Under the pieces are notes generated by a model. The model saw only the letters and a list, made by a program, of their open reading frames with translations, did no database searches and had not been told where the DNA came from. From NCBI GenBank assembly GCA_942159475.1, contig OW804102.1, positions 33,300,873 to 33,364,872 on the forward strand: 64,000 nucleotides of DNA, read 5' to 3'. Origin of the DNA: Sthenelais limicola. Its lineage: Eukaryota; Annelida; Polychaeta; Phyllodocida; Sigalionidae. Made by a program: the position numbers and the translations under genes. This document shows, in pieces, positions 35,943 to 48,600 of this stretch. Each line of letters opens with the position of its first letter. Positions within the stretch are counted from its first letter, which is position 1.

Positions 35943-36020
35943 GGCTCCATAGTGTAGTGGTTATAGAGTTCGACTTCTGCGGAGAACGTTGTGGGTTCGA
36001 GCCTCGTCAGGTCCTTTAGC
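35943..36020 (+). repeat. tRNA-derived SINE head (tRNA pseudogene-like)
   Basis: GGCTCCATAGTGTAGTGG is an A-box and GGGTTCGAGCC a B-box at tRNA spacing, followed by a T run. The 3' acceptor strand does not pair with the 5' GGCTCC and the anticodon arm is poor, so this is not a working tRNA gene. Confidence 0.6.
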
Positions 36021-36057
36021 TTTTTTTTTTTCATTCTATACTTGACAGGGTTGGGTT

Positions 36058-36205
36058 GATCTATGGAGACGGAAGTCTTGATCTATGGAGACGGAAGTCC
36101 TGATCTATGGAGACGGAAGTCTTGATCTATGGAGACGGAAGTCTTGATACTGATCTATAGGGACTGATACTGATCTATAGGGACTGATCTATGGGGACGG
36201 AAGTG
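36058..36205 (+). repeat. 22-bp tandem repeat
   Basis: GATCTATGGAGACGGAAGTC-TT repeats four times to 36145, then in shortened form (GATACTGATCTATAGGGACT). It directly follows the tRNA-like SINE head. Confidence 0.85.
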
Positions 36206-36991
36206 GTTTGAGGGAATCTATAGAGAAAAAAAACCTCCCAGAATCTCATCAGATCGATTCTAAAATATATTAATTTTATTGTACGTGCTTTATTCTATTT
36301 TGTCTGTTACATGATGAACATCTATATCATTACTGTTATTAAAGTAGGGAGTCCCATTCTCCATGTCGACCATAAGTGTATAAAATGAAAAATAAAAGTT
36401 TCAATAATGATGACAGAATGGTTGTGCCACGCATAATTTACTTAGGGCATTAGCATAAAACTGTATAAGTTACAGCAATAAAGTTATACATGCAATGAGA
36501 TTTCTGTTACATAATTCATTTATATACACATTTATTTTGACTTCATTAAAATAGTATCTCTCGAATACATTTACCAAATAATTGAATAAGTTATTTATAT
36601 AAATTCTATCAATGTAGATTATTAACAGAAACGTTGCATTGCACTTAAGTATGTTCCTTGGCGTGAAAGCAAGAATAGCATTTTCAAAACACTGAAGTTT
36701 TCTGCTGAAAGGTCAGTGTATTTATTTTCATGAAATTAAAGACAAGTAAACAATTTCTGTTGTTATTATTATAAACATAATGTTATTATGAAACGATTTC
36801 TGGCGATGTATAATGTTTTTAGCACAGCTTGAAAGGAATTAATTATATAGTTTTTGATGAGCTAATCCTTATGGGAGATTTTAATACTGGTTTAACTCCC
36901 AACTTTTATCCGATCAAATATTTATCGCAGAAGAAGAGGAACTCTGTGTAAATGAAGAAATTAATATCCTCAATCCAATACATGTGTTTTT

Positions 36992-38810
36992 TATGGGAAG
37001 CCGTTGGTATATTTATTCCGGAATTGTGGATATCAGAAATTAATTTTAGATATCCACAATTCTATTTTAGATATCCAAAATTGAATTATAGATATCCGTA
37101 ATTGCCCGTGACATATACAAAATTAAAAATGACATATCCATAATAAACATCTTTTAAAGATATCCAAAATTGATTTTTAGATATCAACAATACAATATCA
37201 GATATCCAAAATTCAATTTCAGATATCCAAAATTCGAATTTCAGATATCAAGAATTGAATTGTTGATATCTGAAATTCGAATTGTTGATATCTGAAATTG
37301 AATTTTGGATATCTGAAATTCGAATTTTGGATATCTGAAATTGAATTTTGGATATCTGATTTAAAACTTTCTATACCTAAAATTGTGTGTGGAGGAATTA
37401 ATTCTATGCTTAAAATATCGAAAGTTCAAGTTTGTTATTATTTTTTTCATTACAATAATTGCTTCATGGCTATCTAAAATTGAATGCTTAATACCAGAAT
37501 TGAAAATTGAATTCTTGATATCTGAAATTGAATTCTTGATATCCATAAATCAATTCTTGATATCTGAAATTGAATTCTTGATATCCAAAATTGAATTGTG
37601 GATATCTGGAATTCAATTTTGGATATCCAAAATTCGAATTTCAGATATCCACAATTCAATTTTGGATATCAAGAATTCAATTCTGGATATCCATAAATCT
37701 ATTTTGGATATCCATAAATCAATTCTGGATATCCAAAATTCGAATTTCAGATATCAACAATTCAGTTCTTGATATCCATAAATCAATTCTGGATATCCAT
37801 AAATCAATTCTGGATATCCAAAATTCGAATTTCAGATATCAACAATTCAATTCTTGATATCCATAAATCAATTCTTGATATCCATAAATCAATTCTTGAT
37901 ATCCATAAATCAATTGTGAATATCCAGAATTGAATTGTTGATATCCAAAATTCGAATTTCAGATATCACCAATTCAATTCTTGATATCCATAAATCAATT
38001 CTGGATATCCATAAATCAAATATGGATATCAAAAATTTGAATTTCAGATATAATTCGAATTCGATAAAAGTATATCCATAATTCACATTCAGATATTGAA
38101 TTATTGATATACTTAATTCAACTGGTATTAATCTATGTCAAATGTATGTCCATAATTCGAAAATAAGGTGATAGAATGTACACAAATGAAATTCTGCATA
38201 TTCAGAATGTGAATTTTGGATATATGAATTGTTTTGGCGAATATCAGAAGTTAACTTTAGATATAAACATTTCACAACCGAAAATCAAATGTTTGCCAAT
38301 AAATAAATTGTGGATATGTGACAGAGAATTGTGGATATGTGAAACTCGAATTATTCGAATTTCACATATTCACAATTCAATTCTAGATATCAAGAATTGA
38401 ATTTTGGATATCAAGAATTCGAATTTTGGATATCAAGAATTGAATTGTGGATATCAAGAATTGAATTGTGGATATCAAGAATTGAATTGTGGATATGTGG
38501 AATGTAATTTTGGATATGTAAAATTGGGTAAAATTAAATATATCCAGAATTGAATTTTGGATATCCAGATTTGAATTTTGGATATCCAGAATTGAATTTT
38601 GCATATCCAGAATTGAGTTTTGGATATCTAGAATTGAATTGTGGATATCCACAATTAATTTTGGATATCCAGAATTGAATTGTGGATATCCAAAATTCAA
38701 TTCTGGATATCCAAAATTAATTGTGGATATCTGAATTGTTTTTGTGGATATCCATAAAAACAATTCAGATATCCACAATTCCGGAATAAATATACCAACG
38801 GCTTCCCATA
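36992..38810. mobile_element. GATATC-array foldback element with 43-bp TIRs
   Basis: Perfect 43-bp inverted ends (36992-37034 and 38768-38810; outer end TATGGGAAGCCGTTGG) are flanked by the direct repeat GTTTTT (36986-36991 and 38811-38816), a probable 6-bp target duplication. The interior is made of several dozen 18-21-bp units, each a GATATC followed by an AATT-containing half, for example GATATCCAAAATTCGAATTT. Orientation is mixed, so the whole 1.8 kb can fold on itself. No transposase frame is present, so the element is non-autonomous. Open frames through the array (rich in repeated WIS-I-F) are products of the 21-bp period. Confidence 0.85.
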
Positions 38811-38955
38811 GTTTTTGAGGGTAGAAAGCAGAAATGAAGAGAATATACGCGGATGTCACTGAATAATATTTATAATTGATAAATGAACCTCTTCGGAATG
38901 TCACCTCGGTACCATGAAGATGTATATGATTCCTGTCCTGATTGAAACTGTATAC

Positions 38956-41900
38956 GGGTCATTTTTTCTGAGCGTGTACAAATGGCAAATTCCTGACTTG
39001 TGTCGGTTCTCCCTCCCATAACTGCCACAATCTCGAATTCACATTAATGCATTATATCTCATCGTAACAAGTAGAAAATAAGCTTTCCAGAAATATATAC
39101 TTTTATATGACTATGCCGAAGACATCATATTCATTTTAGGGTCAAAATAAAAAAAGCATGCATTTTACAGGTTCTCCTCTTGATTTAAGAAGTTTAATTT
39201 AATATTCAAACATGTGTTTGATCATTTATCTCATTTTATTTTGTCTTTCCATGTATAGTTTTGGTCTACAACTCTATGGAAGGGATGGTATGACCTAGGT
39301 ACCAAGGGTTATTTTTTGGGGGCCATGAGAAATTTTAACCATTTTTAAACAAACGCCCATCATCATTAATATCTGCAAGTATTGAAAAAATCAAATCAAT
39401 ATTTCCAATACTACAATTTACTTGAATGTATCTACAAAACCATCTTCAATTTATACCAATTATGCTGATGGACGATTGCTGGACTAACCATGACAAGAAA
39501 TGTGTTATCCAGGCAACACAAAACGTTTCAAACTCACTCATAGATGTTATTTCTGAATGATATGCCAAAGTCAACATGGAAAATGCAAAATCCTTATTTC
39601 AAAGGGATTTTGGATGATTTTATAGCAAGATTTTCAACAATGCAAACGTCCATCATGGAAATAACGCCCATCATGGAAAATCTCTGCTGAGCTAGCTCTG
39701 CTCAGTACGTTTACCTGCTTGGAGAGTCACCTTTAATTGGAAACATACAGTGGTAAGTACCAGACTTTTCTTGCACAAATCTGACTTTGTTTTGTCAAAA
39801 ACAGCATGAAAAAATGAAAGTCCCATTATAATTGTATGGGGGATAATGGTTAATGTACTGTAGGCTGAACTGAAAGGTTCAGAAATTTTCGAAACTTTGG
39901 ATATTTTGTGTTAATAGTAATTAAAAGTCAATGGCTGGAATTTTTTTAATCATTACACAGAGCCAGATTGCTCTATTCATTTGATCAGAACTGCACATGT
40001 TTGGTGTAAGTCAGGCATAACGCCCATCATGGTAATGATTACAGCACTTATTTGTCTCTCAAGGTGGTAATAATCAGTGTAACTATGATATGTTTGTGTG
40101 TCTAATGTCATATGACTTGTATTGGTATGAGAGAAATACTTTCTTGTGGTTGATCAATACCCAAAGGCTAGTCTGGTTCATATACAATGAGGTTAAAACT
40201 TGCTATGACCAACGCCCATCATCTAAATGAAAAATAATCCATTAAATGTTAGATATTGTCTGTCTTAATAACATGGAAACATGCCCCTGTATGTATGTTA
40301 TTGTACTAAATCATTTAAACATGTTCTTTATATTCTACTTCATCATATTCAGTAGATTTTGTAATGTACAGTTTTTGCATTGTTTTTCATGATGGGCGTT
40401 TGTGAATATAACAAATTATATAGAGTGGCTCTAGCAACAGCCCTACACATTTTTCAATGTTCCTCTTTCAATATTATGTTTTATATGCTACTGTTTAATC
40501 ATAATATAAATGGTTGAGGGTGAAACTATTACTATACTTTAGTACAAGGGGCACCATTTCCATGATTGGCGTTTTCTAAAGTAATGTTTACCCTCAACAA
40601 CCCATGAACAGTTCCTTCAACCACCACCAAATTTCAACCATTAATGCATGTTTTTATACTCTATGAAATGGCATTACAATCTTCCTGTTTTTTCAAAAAT
40701 ATTTTTTCAGATTTTTGGGGCTTTGCTATATATTGAATTTAACTTTCATTTTCAGATCAACATGGTTGGACGACATCACTAATAAACCATAAAAGTGTTG
40801 CTGCATCATCTAGGGAATACGGGAGAAGCAAGGCAGCCACCAGCCAGACATGCAGGGCCCTCCAAAATGAGTGGAAGAGGAAATAATGTTTTAAAACGAA
40901 AGTTGAAAATATCTCATTTAATCAATAAAAATATTATCTTACTGGCAATATCCACCATACATGTATAATATTGATGGATTATTATAAAATGTATAAGCTT
41001 CATAATGAAATTAACTTGTAAATGGTCGATCACCATCAGTAAGTTTTATTTTCAAGATTCCATGGGTGATGTGTTTCAGAAAAATGAGTCATAAGTCACA
41101 AAATGATATTACTTCAAATGTCTTTATCAAAAGACATCCCTCTAAGAATAGTGTTATGTTTTGACAGTTTAATGTTTGTACAGTACTAGCAATAAATGTA
41201 GACTGTGTGGTACTACATAGAATTCTGAGGTCATCCTGAGCAGTAGGTAAGAGAGTGAGAAGGACCCATCTTAAGGAAACACAAACAGAAGACAAGAAGC
41301 AGCATAAGACATGGACAGTTGCTGAACACTTTTAAACATTTCAGGAATATAGGAAAACATGTTGGACATGTTTCCTGAAAGCATTGTCCATGCATGGCTA
41401 TTACTAGATTCCTTTAGATGATGTTTGGTATACTATCTACATGCACAAACGCCCATCATTGAAAACCTAACGCCCATCATAAGAAGTCTGTTATAAGGCC
41501 AGCTTGATGGTTATATGCACTTTCTTTTATGATTTAAATATCTCTTTTATAATGACAGGTGACACTACGTCTCTGTTGGAATCTGTGGAGAGGAAAATCT
41601 GTAATTTGGCACCTTGAAGTCATGTGTACCCATTGTTAATACTCAGTGAACAAAAGTATACTTTTTTGTATATTATTTAGTTGAAATACACTTGTCTGGT
41701 TTTATTGTCAGTGGTTGATGCATATGGACCAATATTGAACCATATTAGGTTCATTCATAATGATATAGAACTCATAATGAGCTTTTACTTCATTATATAT
41801 AATGGGCTTTTGTGACAAACGCCCATCAGTGAAATACAGCATCTTTGGGATGGAATAATTTTAACACAACTATGTTTAAGGTCTTATAACTTTGGGAAGT

Positions 41901-42392
41901 ATTAGATAATTTATTTCTCATTACCCAGATGCATTATTAAGGTTCAAACCCTTCCACTTACTGTTTTACAAGTATTTGAAACCAAGGTATGGGAAAAAAA
42001 TGAATGATGGGGATTTTGAGGAAATAGGGCCGATGCATTCAGCTCAATTTTGTCATGAAGTTATACTTCTAGGTTATAACAATTTTTACAGCAGATTCAT
42101 TGCCATGTTGTCTTAATGTGGTGCACTTTTAGGCTTTATGCACAAATATAATTAATTATTAGGTGTGTGTTTCATCTTAAATGAGTTATGATGACGGACA
42201 TTTGCCAATTTCTAAACCCCAAATTTTGACTTATCATAAAAACTTAATCACTGGGAGGAAATGCGTATAATGGGTATTGACAGAAACCTTGAAACCTGGA
42301 CTCATGAGATATGTAGGTTACAAATTTATCTGGAGAACCTTTTGAAATTCCCTACTTCTGGCTGAATTGTACACGTTCAGAAAAAATGACCC
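38956..42392. mobile_element. 3.4-kb TIR element carrying dispersed AACGCCCATCAT motifs
   Basis: The ends 38956-38981 and 42367-42392 are inverted copies matching at 25 of 26 bases (outer end GGGTCATTTTTTCTGA). The interior has no long reading frame but contains AACGCCCATCAT or its reverse complement exactly at 39352, 39663, 40019, 40211, 40389(-), 41448 and 41469, and with one mismatch at 39645, 40562(-) and 41818. The wider consensus is about AAACGCCCATCATGGAAA. Copies lie 19 to 890 bp apart in otherwise unrelated sequence, so this is not a decayed tandem array. Likely non-autonomous, with the motif as a protein-binding site. The target duplication is unclear. Confidence 0.7.
39352..41829. 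repeat. Ten dispersed copies of AACGCCCATCAT
   Basis: Plus-strand starts: 39352, 39645 (GTCC variant), 39663, 40019, 40211, 41448, 41469, 41818 (ends CAG). Minus-strand copies: 40389-40400, and 40562-40573 (one mismatch). Seven are exact. A given 12-mer is not expected even once by chance in 2.5 kb. Weaker relatives occur near 42004 and 42190. Confidence 0.85.
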
Positions 42393-42627
42393 ACACACAT
42401 GCTGTCGTAATAAACCAGCTGTTCAACCAGTGCTGAGTGTTCAGAGCTTTTGAGAACATCGTCTATGTGTCCGAGAAAAACTAAATTTAATAGATTTACA
42501 ACAACCATGCTCTATTTCCTGCGATGATTGTAAAAATTGCTGTGCTCCAATAATTATCATTATCGATTTATGATCCTTGTATTGTTGGAGGATGATGCTT
42601 TACTTATTCTGTGGCTGAAGGGACATA

Positions 42628-45600
42628 ATGACATCTATTCGGTAGGTCATTAGTTAATATAAAGATAAAATCATTATTCTGTCTTTCATTGGGGTTGTTA
42701 AGGTTCAATTAATAATGAATATTTTCCATGGTTGATATCTGGTTTTAAGGTCTCCTGGCTGCCGTGATCCTCTCAGAAGTAATAGGATATAGGCCCATTA
42801 GGCTTTTAGTGCTTAGTCTTTCCTTGGGAACCATCAATGTCCTCTTTTTACAAGGAGGTGAGGAAAATGCCAGGTGGTGCCAGGTCGTACATGATGGACA
42901 ATTTTACTCCACCCCCAGCATTGCACCTGTTAAAATAGGATATAAGAGCCTTGTGTGACTATTGAGTTTTTCCATGGATCTTAATGCATGCTTCCTATGT
43001 TTGGGGCCATCCACAAATGACGTCATGCTTTTTTTTGGCCATTTTTTACCCCCCCTCCCCCCCCCCCCCATGTCATGTTTTGTCACACTGTGCCAGACCC
43101 CCTCCCCCTTAAAAATAATAAAAAATGACGTCATGTTTGCAGCACCCCCCCCCCCACCTACAACTCCTTTTAAAAAAGCTTATAATCAATTAGGTATAAC
43201 ATTTCAATAAAATATGCAGACCCCATTATTAGAACTATGATCCACAACATTGAAATCTCCATATTAAAAAACTAAGCCCCTGAACTTGAATAGGGTATAT
43301 GTATACTTCACAGATTCACTTAGTACCACAGCAACTATTGTGACCTCAATCCTCGCTTGGTGTGAAGGCTGGCACTTTTCCTGGGCCCTGATACTTTCAC
43401 TAGGTGTCAAACTTTGCCAACTTATACCAGCAATGAATTTTGCTTTGTGTCCAACAAATAAGGCAAGATCATCAACCACTATGTTAAGATTAGTTTTCTA
43501 CCCACCGATGTATGTGGGTCTAATGAGTTGCACATGTGCACAGAGATAGGGGTTAATCACGCACTCACTGAATATGTGAAGTGGCCTATTAATCACTGGG
43601 GCTAGACAAAATGTGACCAGATGGTGGCACTCATTGCCATCAGGAAACCCCCTGGATTCTTAAGCGCCTTATCCACTTACAAGTCGGTCAGAACCACGCG
43701 GTCACCGTCAATCGGTCGCACGCGCTTTTTGACCGACGTGCGAGTGGATACCGAAGGGATGGTCAATCGGTCGCATGTGACCGATTAACCGTCCATCCCT
43801 CCCGTTTGACCGTCGCACCTCCGGTCAAAGAATGAAACAGTTCATTAATTACGTGTGGGTGGACGGTTAACGGTGGCCCAGGCAAAATTATTTTTTTTGT
43901 TTTTGGGTGTTTATGGCCATACCGAAGTTAGTTATTATCTCTGATACCTCTGGTTGACACATGTGAACATTTTGCAGTAAATTTGTACATTTATTTTAAG
44001 TTTATTTTGATCATTTCACTTGATTTTTATTAATTTAGGGCCATTTTCGCCATATTTTACTGCCTATTTCGATTTGTGGGTGTTTTCCTGGGCCCGATTT
44101 TGCTTATGACCATTTTGGTGAATAGTTTGGAGTTCATCTGTACATTTATTTTTATCATTTCTATTGATTCATGATTAATTATTGGTATTTTGGGTGATTA
44201 TTTCGAATATTTTGACTTAGAAAGTGGAAATATGTATGAATATTTGTTAGCATTAAGTAATAGTTTTACTCTGAGCATTGTGGCGACGATGTAATGATAA
44301 TATCTAAGAATTTTTTTTTAACCAAATGCGGATATCTTTTAAATAATATGCAGATCGATCAGGAACAATAAGAATAATATAAGAAGTCTCACTGGCCCAC
44401 TCTCTCTAGCTGCTGAAAATCCAATCCCATAACACAAGGCAGTGTTTGCCAAGCCTATTTGTAAAATATATATTTCAAATTAATATATCTAGTAATATCA
44501 AGGAGAATTTGGTAGAGTCTGGAGATCGATGATTTGCTAATATATATGTAGAATATGACCAGAAATGTCCATACAGTAGTAAATCAAATGTCTGGTGGTC
44601 CCTAGGGGACCGTCCGACGGTGACTTTTTTGACGTGCAAGTAAATACCGGGGACGGTCAACAGCGACGGTCAAAAGTGGCCATCGGTGGTAACCGTTTGA
44701 CCGTCCCCTCTTGACACTCTTGACGGTCATTCCAACCGACGTGTAAGTGGATACCCCACTTTAGGCTGTTACAAGGGTTTGGCAGTGGTACAATACCCAA
44801 ACCCATTAAATCTGACTTGCATATTGTGCAAAGTTATGGAGGCTATATTTCAGTAATGGAACATACCACATCAAAGGCTTTTAACACGATAAAGTCAGTG
44901 TAGTCCCACAGGGGTCAGTTCCATGACCACTTCTCTTCATAATATATTTTATTGACCTTGGCTCCTGGACCAAGGACCCCATCTACCTGTTTTTATTATT
45001 ATACAACTTTTATTCAATATACATATACATAATGATATAGAATAGGGCCATTGCTCACTCTCCACTGGAGTTCTACCAGGTAACCCTGTTCACTAACAAC
45101 ACCAAGCTTTATAAAGTAATGTAATTCAGAATCTCTGCCTCAATAAAAAATATTTCAACAAAAATCCATGAATGGAGTGATTGAGTGCCAAATGTCATGC
45201 ATCTGGAAAACTCATCCTTGTGCCAGGCTTACACCATTGCGAGCTGGAACATGAGAATGCTAGAGGAAATCACCATGGAAAAAGATCTAGGTACGTACGT
45301 CATTGGTAACTATCTGAAATTTATGGAAGAGGTAAATGTTCATGTAGCCAAATTTAACAGGATTATGGGCATAATCAGAATGACTGGGACATAGGTAATT
45401 CCAGCAACTTTTTCAAAGGGTTGATCAGGCCACACATAGAACATGGTGCACCAGTCTGGAACCCTGAGTACATGGTTAATATCAATACTCGGGAGAACCT
45501 TCAAAGGAGAGTGACAAAGTCCTTAATATATACATAAGGGAACTTGACTTGCCTACCCTTCACTTTGAAAGATTAACCCTATCCATACTGTGGTCTATTT

Positions 45601-48600
45601 TCCCTAAACATGTCAAATGCAAACTGCTGCAACTTTTGTTTCATCCCGATGACATATGGTTTTTCTTCCTTTTATGAGTAGCATATAACCTCCAGTATAT
45701 GTGCAGAAAATCTTTGAGTATTGATATTTGAGTCAGTCGTTTTTGTTTCATTCAGTAACACATGAACAGATATAACAATTCTGTATGGACTCCCATATTA
45801 ACGTAGCGTCGTATTTGGCAACGCAACTTGGTATTGAGCAGCCATTCTTCGCTGCGCTTATCTAAGCAACAGCATCATCATAAGAAACGCGCCCTACTGA
45901 CAGGGCCAGCATAGTTGGGCCACTGTTTTCCAGTGCGCTTGGCGTATGGATAGGGTTAAGAGGTGACGTGTACACACTACTGGACTTGGTTGTTACAGCA
46001 CCTAGTGTCAACTGCCTCAAGAACGGCACGGAAATACCAGCCTTGGCATTGGGACTGGTGGGCCAAAGGGTGTGGTACCAGCCATTGTATTGCTACCTAT
46101 GTATAAAATGCATGGGTCTATATCACGACAAGATTGCATGATGTCCAACACCAAGGAGGAAATGAATGCATAGAAATGAATGCTGCTAGAGATTTTGTTC
46201 TATATTACTTATTTAAAAAATGCAGTGTAAGGCTACCAATCAAGTTACATTACATCTGTTTCTATTCATTTATTTTTAAAGTTAAATTTAAGGCCAATAC
46301 ATTTTTTAAATTATTATAGAAAAAAGCAATATCCATCAGGGTTGTTTTCACATGGTGCCATTATTGAAGTTTGATTTTCAAGAAAACCAAAATGATCTGG
46401 ATATATCTAGATATAGAGGCCATAGAAGCATCCGTCCAGTAATCTTCTATTCTTAGGTGTATTACAAATGAATTTTTCTTAGAGCACAAGTTTCCCCATT
46501 AGGGTAGTCTTTTGATTGAAAAAATATAAAAACATGATGTCATACATGAGTTGACCCCCCCTCCCCCCATTGTCATGCCTTGTCATAAAAACTCAACCCC
46601 CCTGCCCCCCTAGGGCATGACGTCATTTGTGGATGGCCCCTTTCGATCTGACCTCAAATCACTTACTCTTGTTTGCATGGCCACTAGATGGTGTTGGAGA
46701 TTATATAACCACCTATGACAGAGTCTATAAGGATTAATAACCTCCATTTCGGGCCTGCTGGTGCACTGTTTGCTCCATAATCCACCGAACAGTGCATCAG
46801 CAATCCTTCAATGTTAATCATTAATCCTTCTCTACTTTGTTTTCTTTAAAACTTCATTATGGGCTAGGTCACCAGAAAATGTACAATCAAAAGCTCTATA
46901 TCCTTAGTAACTTTCGCTAAATTCAATTGTTAAATGGTGAATACTAGAAATATCTGAGTATATTTGGTATTGCAATGGCTTTTTAAAATCTATTTGGTAT
47001 TGCATTGGTTTTTTAAAATCTGTTCAGTTATATTGATTTCTATGCTGAACCTCATTTTGGTCTTAAATTTGGGTTGTTTGAGAGGATTGTGAAGGCTAAT
47101 TATACATTTGCTGGAGACTTCACCCATATATGCTTATAATGTACATATTCATGTTTCCGTAGTTCTAAAAGTCGGGAAAAGTCTTCACTGTACCACTAAT
47201 ACAAATTAAGTCTCAGGGGCATTTTCGTGTGCTGCCTTTGACATTTGACATGGATTGCTCAGAAGAGACCAGAACAAAAATAGAAAATCTTTAGTTCTTG
47301 ATTGATGAATTGTGAAAAATGATGTAAAATAACAAAAGCGGTGACATTTGGCATTTCTTTAAACAAGCCATATTTAGCACATAATTATAGCTTCTTATTT
47401 TTGTGCCTACATGAAGAACGAGAGCTTTTAATGCCTGTAATTTTGTCAGCAAAGAGTACATAATATCAATAATTCCTAATCCGCTTTTGTTTTGCAAACA
47501 AAAAAGTAAATGGTCCCTGTCAAGGCTTTGACGAGTGACAAGCAGTAGCCTATCTAAACGATCACCAGAATAATCAGAAATATTTAATGTACATCAATAA
47601 AGGTAAACTAGGCCAGATTCTTTATATCTATAGAAAGTTTTTGGTGAAAATTTAGTGAAACTTTTTTGTAAAAAGAAAAACAAATCATCTCCCATTTCAT
47701 TCATATCGGTGAACACAAGAAGACCACAATTCTCGATCTGTTTCCTTCATCGATTTAACTTAGGAAATCCACAATTGAATTGAATCCGTCAGGATAGCAT
47801 TGGGCCGATGCAACATATTGTTGACTATAATGATAATACTTTTCCCTTTCAGGATGTTACTCATAGTGCTCATTGTGTGCAATTTGAATATACTCAGTCC
47901 AACTGAGGGTGCAAGATGCCAGCCAGAAAATGAGAAGGTCCACTTCCCAAGAATGTTAATAGGATTCAACAAAGGTCCTATCCCTGTGCAGAGCACCAGA
48001 GAGATGGTCCAAAAGTGCGTTGGGACCTGTATTAGAGTAAACCAACTCATTGAGCAAATGCTTGAGTATTATGCACCTTATGCAGGGGTAGATATTGATG
48101 CCATCAGGAGAAACCCTTTTCAACTGTATGAGAATGACAGAGTTGTAATGAGACCACTGAGTTACAATGACTTGGGAACTTACCATATTAAAGTTTCCAC
48201 ATTTTATGAGTATGCGAAAACAACATATGCACCTTTATTTTGGTCAGCCTGGGTGCTAATTGCTAAGGAAAAGCTAGATGGACCAAGGGGCCAATTTCAA
48301 CCTGGGAACTGGGGCATCTTTGGCATGATAAGGTATGTTTTTACCATGGTTTTTATTCTTATTTTATTACTTTTTCTTTTCGAAAAAATATGATAAGGAT
48401 TTCGGTTGGTACAGATTTACATGAGTGCAAAAGAATTTTATAAAATGGAATGAAATACATAATATATATTACGGTGAAGATAAAATTAGAAATATTCCTG
48501 AATTCTAAACTATAGCGTTATGGGTGAAATGATTAGAAAGACTGGAAATGGATTGTTTGCTGAAACAAACTTTAAGCTTTACTATGGGACTTGCATTTAA

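Larger units (their letters stand above)
43003..46640. mobile_element. 3.6-kb interval bounded by inverted GGGGCCATCCACAAATGACG ends
   Basis: About 25 bp at 43003 reappear inverted at 46616-46640, flanked by TTT on both sides. Both ends continue into C-rich tracts with TGACGTCATG. Either one large element, later invaded by the Harbinger-like element and a retrotransposon fragment, or two separate short copies of a common invertebrate repeat. It accounts for most of the extra length in intron 1 of copy B. Confidence 0.5.

Noticed and set aside
35943..36015. Functional tRNA gene
   Set aside because: A- and B-boxes are present but the acceptor stem does not pair and the anticodon arm is poor.
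37020..38780. CRISPR-like repeat array
   Set aside because: Repeats are adjoining and quasi-palindromic with no unique spacers, in an animal genome.
37383..38904. Open frames of 129, 88 and 173 codons with repeated WIS-I-F peptides
   Set aside because: They run through the GATATC array on both strands; the ~21-bp period keeps frames open by chance.
43264..43549. Overlapping frames of 71 and 87 codons on opposite strands
   Set aside because: No recognisable domain, splice signal or paralogue; in repeat-rich intron DNA.
47800..47852. Upstream ATG (47800) as start of copy B
   Set aside because: It lies before a strong acceptor (TTTCCCTTTCAG) and is not conserved in copy A; the 14-bp exon at 42628 joins in phase in both copies.
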